Source: Aquatica leii (lineage: Eukaryota; Arthropoda; Insecta; Coleoptera; Lampyridae). Taken from it: a stretch of DNA of 64,000 nucleotides. The position numbers and the translations under genes were made by a program. Shown piece by piece: positions 33,471 through 43,771 of the stretch; position 1 is the stretch's first letter; each line of letters starts with the position of its first letter. Under the pieces are notes generated by a model. It had not been told where the DNA came from. It saw only the letters and a list, made by a program, of their open reading frames with translations, and ran no database searches. The stretch spans positions 277,115,482 to 277,179,481 of the forward strand of contig CM069432.1 in NCBI GenBank assembly GCA_035610365.1, in the 5' to 3' direction.

Positions 33471-34040
33471 TAATTTTTTCTATTTCTTTAGTTTAATTTG
33501 TTTGCCCTTTATCTCTCCAAGAGGAACGGAAAATGTGCTTGGCATTGAATTAGTATTAAAAACTCTAGATCCAAACACTCCTGGCTGTTGTTTTCCATTT
33601 ATAGCTTTAGTAGTGTGTAATAGTCTAGTGCGAAATTATTGCAAACTGAAGGGTACATCTTTCATAGAAATTTTTTCTAGAGAAGCACAAAAGTGAGAAT
33701 TTGGGCTGTGTTGGTAACGCTTAGGTTCTCTTTTCCAAGTGATGTATGGTAAGAAACACAAAGCAAGTAACAAAATCCCAGAACATCGAACTTTATTTGA
33801 CACAAAATATTTTCAAGAGAAAAAGTCACCTTCGCAAAGCTCAAATAATAATATTGCACTCACAAGCACGTTATGCAAGGAATAGTCGAAAAATTGAGAA
33901 TCACGTCCATTGACTTGTCATTTTTTGCTGGCTTAGATACGGTTGAGAGCATTCGGGTAAATCTAAAATTTTCTCTAGACACAATCAATTTTAGAACCAA
34001 AGTGGAACTTTCAGAAATTTAGCCAGATTTTGATTGAACA
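33471..34040. other. non-coding stretch
   Basis: No gene recognised between the piggyBac remnant and the tail of the RTE-like LINE. Confidence 0.4.
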
Positions 34041-34042
34041 CG

Positions 34043-34131
34043 CTTCTTCTTTTTCTTCTTTTTCTTCTTCTTCTTCTTCTTCTTCTTTTTCTTCTTCGTC
34101 TTCTTCTTCTTCTTCTTCTTGTCGTAAGCCC
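34043..34131 (-). repeat. (GAA)n microsatellite, 3' tail of the LINE
   Basis: About 89 bp of nearly pure CTT/TTC on the + strand, GAA on the LINE's sense strand, with some AAA and GAC variants. It directly follows the LINE's last coding block. Confidence 0.9.
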
Positions 34132-35393
34132 TTGGCTTGTTCTACCCATTCTGCTCCGCTTCCTGAGATGTGGACGTCCAGCACTCCTTCCACCGTTTGG
34201 GGGGCGCCCTGGCAGACGTCTTGATAGTGGTTTTCCATTCCTAGCGATCTTAGTCAACCTGCTGTCATCCATCCTGGATACATGTTCGTTCCAACCGCGC
34301 CTTCTCGTTCGTACCCAACGTACTATAATCCATGGCGTCGCATTCTTCTCTAATTTCGCTGCTTCTGCGATGGTCCAGTAATGTATTACCTGTTATTGTT
34401 CTTAGGATTTTCATTTCGTGTGTTCGATACATGCTTTTTGTTACTGCCGTCTCTGCTCTTGTTTCTGCAGCATAAGTCAACACAGGTCTAACGCACGCTT
34501 CATATATTCTAGTTTTTGTTTTTGTCGATATGCAATTATTTTTCCAGATGGTATGTCTTAAAGCACCCGCGATTCTAGATGCTTTATTAGTTTGTTGTCT
34601 TACAATGCTGTTTATGTTCCCATAAGCTGAAATGGTAGTTCCCAAATAGGTAAATTCAGATACTTGTTCGATAATTTCGTCATTAATCACTATTTTGCAT
34701 CTCCGCGGCTCTCTTGCCATCGTCATGGTTTTGTTTTTTTTTATTGAAATTTGCATATTTACTTTTTCTGCTGCGGTGTTGAAGGCTTGCGTCAGTCGTT
34801 GTAAGCCATCCTCAGTTTCAGCCAGGAGAATAGCATCATCGGCATAGCTCACAATTTTAACATTTTGTCCACCAATGCTGTAACCGTGATTCACCTTACG
34901 TACTTCTTCCATTAAATTGTCCATTAAAAGGTGGAATAGCAATGGACTAAGGCTGTCCCCTGGTCGTATGCCCGCCTTTACGTGTAAGAGATCTGATGTT
35001 TGTGTGTTACTTTTAATTACTGTCGTGTTGTTACTGTTGAGTTGAACTATTGTTTCTATGATATTCGTATGTATATTGTGGCGTTGTAGTTCTTTTATAG
35101 CATCTGTAATCCGTGCCCTATCAAATGCTTTCGTTAGGTTTTAACAGCTCGTTGGATATGTTGTCCGGGCCAGGTGACTTCCCATTTTTCAATTTTTTCA
35201 TCTCATCTAGTACTTTTTCGGTAGTTAGTACTACTAACCCATCGGTGTTTAATGGTGTCTTGCGGATAAGTTTTAGGATTGCTTTGCCTTCACTTAATAT
35301 ATCGTTGCTCGTTCTGAAATGATCGGTCCATTCTTTTAAGGATATTTTGTCTGTTTGTACGGCTTCATTAACTTCTCTCTTTGACGCTCTCAA
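34130..35393 (-). pseudogene. LINE reverse transcriptase with internal deletion
   Basis: 35393-35125 has KKLKNGKSPGPDNISNELLK, the block before the fingers. It joins directly to LTKAFDRARITDAIKELQRH (from about 35120), so roughly 70 residues, with the first fingers motifs and the start of motif A, are gone. Then come RPGDSLSPLLFHLLMDNLME, VSYADDAILLAET (catalytic YADD, 34830), SEFTYLGTTIS (34650), KTRIYEACVRPVLTYAAETR and the C-terminal RLTKIARNGKPLSRRLPGRP block. The end of the frame runs into the GAA tail. The deletion at 35120-35125 alone makes the copy inactive. Confidence 0.87.
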
Positions 35394-35477
35394 TATCTTC
35401 CAGATTCGTTTTTAGGATCGATACATATCGTTCTCCATTTCTCAACTGACGTTCTCCCAATACTCCCTCTTTATTAG

Positions 35478-36476
35478 TCAGATTCTGTCGTTTGCTCTGT
35501 TTCTAATTTCGACGTACTGAATGTAGTCTCGAGGTGTCTTGCTCGATTTATATCGGAGATGTGCTTTTTTCTTTTCTTGTGCCAACTCTTTAGTTTTTAG
35601 TTTTTCCCACATGATGTCGGAGAATTCATCATGGATAATTATGTTATTATCTAGATTTTGTTCAAGACGTCGTTGATACAGATCGATAGTACTTTGGTTC
35701 CTGAATGATTCAATGTTGAACTTTTCTTGGTTTGCTAATTGACTATGTTTCTTTGGTGGTGGTTTCACCATAGTTACTTTTCCCAATATAAGGTTATGGT
35801 CTGAGCCTATGTTTGTCGATGTTAAGGCTCTTACATCTGTGATCTGCTCTGGTCTTATATTTCTATTTGATATTATGTAATCTATAGTTGAGTTGGCTTT
35901 ATTTCCACAGAATGACACTTTATGTTGACTTTTGTGCTCAAAAAAAGTATTGTTTATTCGTAACTCATTGTGGGTGCAAAAATCAATAAGCATTTCTCCT
36001 CGGTCATTCACATTTGCTTCATTGAATCTGTTCTTTATTCCTGGTATTATTGAATTACCTATCCGAGCATTAAAGTCGCCTAATATTATGATAGGAGTCT
36101 GGTTTGAAACTCTGTCAATTGTTTGCTGAAGTTGGTCATAAAATTCATGCGTTTTTTGTTGTGGTCTTCCCGTACCTGGGGCGTATACTGATATTATATG
36201 GAGCATATCTTTTACCAGTTTAATTTTGATTACAATTATTCTGTCGCTCCTGTAGTCGATATCCATTATGTTATGTGCAATCGTCCGGTTAATCAGTACA
36301 CCTACTCCGGAAGCTGCTCTTTCGTCTTTTGGTTTTCCAGAGTAAGCTAGTAGATAGTCTCCGTAATCTGTTGTCCCTTTCCCTTTCTTCTTCGTCTCAG
36401 ATATAGCACAAATATCCACTCCATGCTCCACCAGCTCTTCAATGATCTCTTGGTCCTTGCCACTGAATGATCTCAC
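35478..36476 (-). pseudogene. LINE endonuclease (EEP fold), RTE-like
   Basis: An apurinic-type endonuclease domain that nicks target DNA. Motifs in order: VDICAISETKKKG (catalytic Glu), ASGVGVLINR, IISVYAPGTGRPQ, PIIILGDFNARIGN (Asp and Asn), STIDYIISNR and GSDHNLILG (the final SDH). All key residues are present and the 332-residue frame is open from 36476 down to 35478, followed by a linker with LYQRRLEQNLDNN. The frame probably starts further upstream, since RCWNVRSFSG precedes the first Met. The RT part follows after a break at about 35400-35480. Confidence 0.88.
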
Positions 36477-36749
36477 ATTCCAACACCTTATCCGCAGCTG
36501 GTTCTTCTTCCTTTTATTTCGCCATTTCCTTAATCGTGTCCTGCTCCTTGCGTAAGTCGTTGCCGTATTTCCATCCTGTTCCGAGGCAGTCTTCCTGGGT
36601 CTGTGAGCAGGTTTGTTTTTTTTTTACTCTCGGCAGGGAGCTAGCCTAACCTTGAAGCCCTCCTCCTTTATCCGGGCTTGGGACCGGCACAACGACTCCT
36701 AAGTTACCCAGTCCACCCAGGAGCCGTTGAGGCGGAGTTTTAACACGCT

Positions 36750-37336
36750 TGGATTAAATAAATCATTCAATGATTACACAAACAATTTATGTCGCGTGAT
36801 TCCTGGCATAAAAAAAAACAACAAAACTAAATGATTACTGGATTTTATCCGAGTTTTATGGCGGTTCACAGTTCAGCAACTTCTAAGATTATGAAACGAT
36901 TTGAGGTACGTTGCCATCAAATGTAAAAGTTGCAATGTAAAGATTTTACATTTGGAAATGTGCATCCACAGTTTAAAAATTGAATATCTTTCAACAGTTT
37001 GTCGCGTTCGCGATTCACTGTCATATCTAAAGAAGACTTCCAGTACATTTTTTAATTATCTAGTTACAAATTTTTCTTTGTTATTTTTCAAAAAAATGTA
37101 AGTCAAAAAATTTTTTGTAATCTTAACTTTTTATAAGTTGTAAATGTTTTTGTAGACTTTTCTGAAGATGAGCTTCATTATTTTAAAGCTCGAAACATAT
37201 GTAAAAAATACATTTTGAAAGTTAACGAATTTATTATTGGTGGACTGGTAATTTCAATAATTTAAAAATTGACCAATAACAATGGATCTTCTTAAAAATT
37301 TAAAAATTTACCGATTCTATAATTTTTTCTTCTATT
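36750..37336. other. AT-rich spacer with a hammerhead-like motif
   Basis: No gene. CTGAAGA (37162-37168), a stem GAGCTT/AAGCTC, and GAAAC (37192-37196) form a hammerhead-like core block; see findings. Confidence 0.4.
37162..37196 (+). other. hammerhead-like core, second type
   Basis: CTGAAGA, one spacer base, a perfect 6-bp stem GAGCTT/AAGCTC around a 10-base loop, then GAAAC. The layout is the same as at 5838-5869, including the extra base before the stem, with unrelated stem sequence. No cleavage-site strand was identified. Confidence 0.3.
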
Positions 37337-39030
37337 AATAGAGGAGAGGGCCCGAATATGGGCCCTGCATTTAATATGAGTCCCCTCTAAAAATCAATAG
37401 TACATCATGCGACATCTATGTAAACTAGCCTAAAATGCAATTACTGAATAGCCAACTGTTTTACCGATAGTAGGCTATAGATATGTTATTCTGTTGTCAA
37501 CCGGTGTTCGTGAATGTGCTTACGAAAACCTGAATATATATTTTAGGTAAGTTGCCTAAGAATGTTTTGTATATTTTTGGCGGACTAAGTTCCGAATATT
37601 GACATCAGGGTGTTGCATTACCATTAAGGTTTATTCAATTCACGTAGATATTGAGTCGCTTAACCTCAATAAATAAAATGACATTTTCTTTGAATGGCAC
37701 GCTGTGTTGGTAATATGAGCCTTTTGGGGGTCCGAATATATTCGCGCCTGGTTTTGAATTTAGGGTTTTCCAGGAGCATCATGCCACGTAGTCAACCAAA
37801 GTACTCACCAAAGAATTCAAGAAATCCGAAGATATGGTAAGGGCTTTGGACAATATAAATAACCAAGGTATGGGTTTAAAAAAGACCAGTAAAGCTTTTA
37901 ACGTACCAAAATGAACACTTCAAAGGTTTTTGAAAAGTCAGAACTAAAATAACTTGAAAGCTGAAGAAGTAGTTCAGACCCAACTAGGACGAAAAACAGT
38001 TTTAGGAGAAGAGATAGAAAAAGATCTGGTTAATTATATTTTAACCATGGAAGCTAAGTACTACGGATTGACAAGAAAAGATATTCGAAAAATGGAATAT
38101 ACTTTAGCCACTAGAAATAGGAGAGCGAATGTATTCAAAAATGGAATTGCCGGTCGTAGTTGGCTTGATGCATTTTTACGTCGCCATGGAAGTTTACTTT
38201 CTGTTTGAAAACCAACAGGTACCTCGTTCGCCAAAGCTTTGGATTTTAACAAAGAAAATGTGAAGGCGTTTTTAGATTATTTGCAAGATGTGTACACAAA
38301 ACACAACTTCTCACCACATAGAATCTTCAACGTCGACGAGACAGGCTTGTCAGTTGTGCAAAGCAAGGTGGCCCACGTAATTGGAAGAAAAGGAAAGAGA
38401 CACATAGCGACTATTACATCCGCCGAACTTGGCTCGTTAGTTACGTTTATCGCGGCTATGAGTGCTGGTGGTCAGTTTGTACCACCCATGTTGATTTTTC
38501 CCAGAAAAAATCGTAATGATCAACTAATGCGTGGTTCCACCCCAGGATCTACATACGCCGTTCATCCCAGTAGTTGGGTGAAAGAAAATATTTTCACCGA
38601 TTGGATGAAACATTTTATAGATTTCGTTAAACCTACTGAAGAATCTCCAGTTCTACTTCTACTGGATGGGCATTACAGCCACACGAGAAATTTAGATCTC
38701 ATTCAGCTGGCAAGGGATAATCACGTTTTCGTCATTTCATTTCCTCTCCACGCCACGCACAAACTACAGCCGCTAGATAACGCTTTTATGGGTAGTTTTA
38801 AAATTTATTACAGTGAGGAAATCCGTAACTGGCTTAGTACCTATCAACGTGCTATATTACTCAGTTTGATCTAGTGGAGCTTCTAGGAAAAGCATTTCTG
38901 AAATCGCAGACTGGTGAAATTGCTGCAAATGGTTTTAAAGCGACAGGCATCTTTCCCTTCAACCCTCATATTTTCTCAGATGCTGATTTTATAAATGAAG
39001 AAATTGAGGCTGAAAAAACTGTAACATGAC
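37337..39030 (+). mobile_element. pogo-like DNA transposon, right end not found
   Basis: The left end is taken near TAGAGGAGAGGGCCCGAATA. The 5' region has repeated ATATG(A/G)G(C/T)CC-type motifs (37356-37385, 37711-37722), which look like transposase binding sites. One transposase gene lies on the + strand. No matching right end was seen up to 39.86 kb. Confidence 0.7.
37781..39029 (+). pseudogene. pogo-like transposase (HTH_psq, CENP-B-type, DDE)
   Basis: It begins MPRSQPKYSPK at 37781 and then shifts frame. The psq helix-turn-helix DMVRALDNINNQGMGLKKTS and KAFNVPK covers 37834-37920. A CENP-B-like part is GRKTVLGEEIEKDLVNYI and RSWLDAFLRRHG. DDE core: RIFNVDETGLSVVQ (first Asp), LLLLDGHYSH (second) and HKLQPLDNAFMGSF (third), so all three acids are kept. 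The C-terminus after a frameshift near 38855 gives [20 protein letters not shown] and ends at 39029. Stops: TGA in place of an Arg/Trp-type codon in the psq domain (37911), TAA at 37934 and TGA at 38206. Four or five breaks in all. Confidence 0.87.
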
Positions 39031-39862
39031 ACCAGTTGATGTTAGGAAAAATACAGAAAATAATTACACTTCAGAACCTCAGCCAGGATGCTCCACCTGG
39101 GAGAATGAACCCGAAGAGGAGTAGAGTGAAGTTGATTAGTGATAATGAGAATGTATGCAAATATGAAACCGTTTAAAAATAAGATTCCATTGTCACGAGG
39201 AAAACTGCTAGTAAATCTCGTTAATAGCAATAAACATGATAGAAAGTAATTTTTTTATTAAAAAGCACTAGAACTAAACAATACCAAGTGATAATTAAAG
39301 TAAGAACTCAACATAGTTTATTATAGTCATCCAAAAGATTCAAAATTCTTTAATATTACTGTTTGCAGTAATTTTTTCAAATTTAAATGACGAACAGAAC
39401 TGGAATTTATTTAGTTATACAATTTTAATTATCATAAGATTTTCAATTCACGTGGAAATAACACAACTTCCACGCTGCATGTACATTTAAGTATTAATAA
39501 AGAGTATTAAACTACAAAATTGCTATTTCCAATATTATCAATTTCATTTACTATTTCTACTACTATTATTTAGGAAGTTAATATATTGTATTGTGTATCA
39601 TACTTTTTTTGTAATTTTAACAGTTAAATCTAAAAGCTGAATCGTTCGTTTAATAGTAAAAGTATTTGCTGCGTTACTCTATTTAAGTGAGCGTCATAAA
39701 AAACACTAAAAATAGTAATACAACAAATTTAATTTAACAAAAAAATTTAACTTTTTAATAGTAACTATTTTTGTATATATATATATATATATCCAGTTTA
39801 CAAATCTAGGTTGTTGTTGCCCATTGTCACATATTTGATATGAACACCTGACGGATGATTTA
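39031..39862. other. AT-rich spacer with a (TA)10 run
   Basis: No gene. A simple (TA)n run of about 20 bp lies at 39773-39792. Confidence 0.5.
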
Positions 39863-40038
39863 ACTTTACTGGCTCTTTTTTTTTGGTTTATTGCAGTAAA
39901 AATTTTATATTCTTTTTACTGCAGTCATGTTTATATGCATTTTGGATTACTTATTTGGCTTGCGCGTCACTGAACTATTATGTTATTTTTTATTCCGAAG
40001 TTTATTTTGTTTGTCTTCAAGATTCCTGAACATCTTGC

Positions 40039-42660
40039 TTAATTGCCTTGCGGCACACAATCATTTATTGTTAAGGTTGTTAAGGCTACTTTGGGTTTTT
40101 TATATTTTTCGTTATGATCTGCATCATAGTCCAAAACTCTTTTGCTGGTGGTATTTAGATGGTTGCTCATTTTTTCGTGAGTTTTTTCAGTCATATTTTT
40201 AATGTGTAGGGTAAGGGGGGGAATACCCGCTTCTCGGTGTAGCATTACTTTTGCATGATACCACCTTGTTTGTAGGCAGTTTCGAAGAGTTATATTCTGC
40301 ACTGCTTGTAAATTTTTATGATTTGTAGTGCTAGTTTGTAGCCACGTTTCCGCTGCATAAGTTAAGGTAGGCCGTATTATGGCTGTGTATATTCTTTATT
40401 TATTCCTATCAGATAGTTTACTTTTTCTGTTTAGTGAAGGGTAAAGATAGAATATTAATATTTTTGCCTTTTTTATTTGTTGTTCCGTGTGTTCAGTGAA
40501 CGTCATTTTTTTGTCAACTGTAAGACCAAGGTATTTAGCCGAGTTTGCCCATGGAATTTTCGCGTTATTTAACTGAAGGTTTCTTGTTGGTTCATGTTTT
40601 CCAAATTTTTTAGGAAATATTATCGCCGGGCTTTTCTCCGCATTTACAGCTATGCGCCAATCAGCAAACCATTTCGCAAGCGATTGTAATCTGTTATCTA
40701 TGGTTGTTATTTGCCTCGAGTGTGCTAGAATTGCCGTATCGTCTGCATACAACGCCATTAAAGTGTTTTCCTTCTTTGGTATATCACTGGTGTAGATATT
40801 AAAAAGGGTTGGACCTAAAATTGAACCTTGAGGAACCCCAGCTGTAATGTATCTTGTAGAAGATGTGGTTTTGTTTATATCTGTTACGAAAGTTCTATTA
40901 TGTAGGTATGAATTAATTAATGCAATATAAGCATGCGGCATGTACTTTAGTAAACATTTTATAAAGAAGACCCTAGTGCCATACCTTATCAAAAGCTTTT
41001 GATATGTCCAAGAACAATGCACCAGTAGGGTAAACCCTGTTTTTGTTATTCAGGATGTATTCCGTAATCCTAGCTATTTGGTGTAGGAATGTTGTTTTCT
41101 AAATCCGTATGGTTCATCAAGAAGCACTTGCTTTTCATTTATAACATTCGTTAGCCGAGTAAGTATTGTTCTTTCAGCTATTTTGCTTACGTTGGAGAAT
41201 AAACTTATCGAACGGTAGCTGTCCAGTCTGATTCGTGGTTTATTTGGTTTTGGAATTAAAATAACTTTAGCTTTTTTCCAAGAGTTGGTAGTGTTTAAGA
41301 TTTATAATAGCGTTACATATGTTTGATAATTGTTCCAATGTGCTGTCTGGGAGATGTTTGATAGCTGTGTTTGATATATTATCTAAACCTGGAGCTTTTC
41401 GGTTCTTCAGGAACTTGATAATATCGCGTAGTTCATGTAAGTTTACAGGGTCAGTTATAACATCCCTCTCTGATTCGTTACGTAAAGTTATATTGAAAGT
41501 TCTGTGTATGTTACTATCAGGATTTGACGAAAACTGATTTTGTAACATTGTTGCAAAAGCTTCTGCCTTGTCTTTATCAGTGAAGCGAATTTGCTGATTG
41601 TATTAAATTGGTGAGTCTATAATCTTTTCCTTCCTCTGGCGATGTACCAAGGAGGATCATTTGTGTTGTTATAACTTTCAATTTTTTTGTTCCAAAGTTC
41701 ATTAAAATGTTGTGATACTGCTTGTTTAACTCTATTGTTTAGATGGTTTAGCAAGTTTTTATCGGTCGGTGATAGGGTTCCCTAGTATGCTTTACGTGCT
41801 AAATCTTTTTGTTTTATTAAGGTGAGGCTGTGCGCAGGAGTTTTATATAAATTTCTTTCTGCAGTGACAGTAGTATGTTGTTGTGCTACAATGATACTTT
41901 GTGTCATTGTTACAACTTCATTTTAGAGTTCCGTTTTATTGTTTATGAATATTGGAAGCGTGAATGTTTCTAGCGTTTTTGTAAATTTATCCCAATTTGT
42001 TGTTTGTCTAGTGGTTTGCGTTAGATGTGGTTGCGAACCTTCTAGAGTAAAGTGAATGGGAATATGATCAGAGCTAAGCGCTGTTTCCGTGTAGATATCA
42101 AAGTTTCTTGTTAAATTTATTATTACAGCTATATCCAGTATGTCTGGTCTACTGCTGATGGTTATTGGGTAGTAAGTTGGTTTCAGTAGAGCTGCAATGC
42201 TAAGGTTACTTATTGTAGCATAATTCAGTAATTCTGCACCGTTGATATTAGTAGTGTTGATGTTTGGCGTTTAGATCACCGAATACTATGGTAGTATGGT
42301 TTGAATGATCATCCTGGCCAATCGTTACATCAACCCCAATGGCTTCTAGCTCTGCATCCACATCTGACGGTTGCAAAGGGTAATGTTGACAGTTTTTTTT
42401 TAAATTAACACGGCCACACCGCTTCCCCTTTGGTGTAGATGGTCTCTTCTGTAAGTGATGTAATTTGGAATTTGTGTGGAGGATTTAGGTGAGTTTCTGT
42501 AATTGCAATTATGTCCGGTTTGTTTAAATTTATGTAAATTCTTCTTCTTGTTTTTTACCTGCAATACCATTTGCATTCCAGGCGACAGTATGTAGTTGCT
42601 TCAGAGATTGTGTGGTAATTTTTATTGTGTTTGCTTGCATAGTTTAATAATGTTTTTTAA
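40039..42660 (-). pseudogene. LINE ORF2: endonuclease and reverse transcriptase, Jockey-like
   Basis: It starts near 42640 with LHTVAWNANGIAGKK. Endonuclease traces follow, including IVFGDLNAKHQ (42290). RT: LHELRDIIKFLKNRKAPGLD (41440), a degraded motif A region, GVPQGSILGPTLFNIYTSDI (40850), MALYADDTAILAHSR (catalytic ADD, 40740), KYLGLTVDKKMTFTEH (40530). The C-terminal block GIPPLTLHIKNMTEKTHEKM ends at 40039. Several stops and frame changes lie in the endonuclease and the first half of the RT. The 3' untranslated part runs to the poly(A) at 39876. Confidence 0.85.
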
Positions 42661-43771
42661 TATTTGGTTAAACGTTGCTTCTTGTGCCGGGGTTGGGTTT
42701 AATTCTGAATATTCTAATACCATGAAACCAATTTTTTGAGCCAGGTTTTCATTGTCATTATTGAATTTTTTTGGTGCTGCAGATGTATCGTGTTTTGATA
42801 TAGTGAAAATATCCTATTTTTTTGCTCCTTTTGAATTTCAGGTATTGATGTCGTTTGTACAATGGTAATAAGAGAATTCCATTTTTTTTCGGAAGATGTT
42901 GAGTTATTTTTAGCCTGTCTGGACATTTATGGTAAATAGAAGTGTGTTCACCTCCAAAATTTGCACATTTAGCTGGCAAGGTTTTTGGTTTTGTGCACTC
43001 ATGAGTACTGTGAGTGCTAGCACACTTCATGCACTTATATTCTGCTGTACAGTTTTTTTGGACATGACCAAATAATTGGCATCGATGACACTGCACAATT
43101 TGACCCGTCGATCTCAAAGCTTCGGTTGTAATGTTGAGACCTATTATTGTTTTTATGTTATAGATTGATTTGTACTGTTTATCTATTTCCACTATAATCA
43201 TCGGCGCAGGAATTGAATTTTTGCCATTCATTCTGGTTATTTTCAGGGCGGGGTATCCCTGTTCATTTAAATCATTTAAAATTTGCTGCTCAGTGGCTTC
43301 TACGGGGACCCCACGAATCACCACTTTTAGAGTTTTTTCCTGTTTAAGTTGATGGGTGTGAAACTCAAGTTTTTGCTCTTCCATCACCCGGCGCAAGTGT
43401 CTATAGTCATCAATCGTTTGTGGTTGTATTCTTATACCTTGTGTTGTGGTAGTCGCTTTAGTAAAATTTATTTTTTCTAATTTCATGTATTGTCGTAAAT
43501 GCTCCCATTTTTCTTTGTTTCGCAATACTATGGGTGTTGTATTACGAACGTCTTCCATGTTTGTAGGGTTAACTGCGTCAGTTGGACATCTGTTGCAGCA
43601 TTTGAGGGTCCTGCTATTTCCGGATCTTGCTGTAACGAATTATAACGGTTGTTGGTAAAAATAGATGTTGCAGTAGATCTGGCATATTGTTTTTTAGCAG
43701 TTTTTTGGGTAGAATAAATTCATCATCCGTTAACGGATGTTTGTTTTGCGCATTGTTTTGTTCAGTGGCAT

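Larger units (their letters stand above)
34043..36745 (-). mobile_element. RTE-like LINE with (GAA)n tail and internal RT deletion
   Basis: A minus-strand non-LTR retrotransposon. The 5' side (36745-36480) holds the leader with GTTGTGCCGGTCCCAAGCCC then GGATAAAGGAGGAGGG. An endonuclease and a reverse transcriptase follow, and the 3' end is a simple (GAA)n run. Short simple-repeat tails and a single main ORF fit the RTE group. Part of the RT is deleted, so this copy is dead. Confidence 0.83.

Noticed and set aside
34030-34272. Ser-, Leu-, Glu- or Arg-rich open frames
   Set aside because: They are translations of the (GAA)n tail of the LINE, with no independent coding signal.
39773-39792. (TA)10 as a hairpin or origin
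   Set aside because: A plain microsatellite in AT-rich DNA with nothing else around it.
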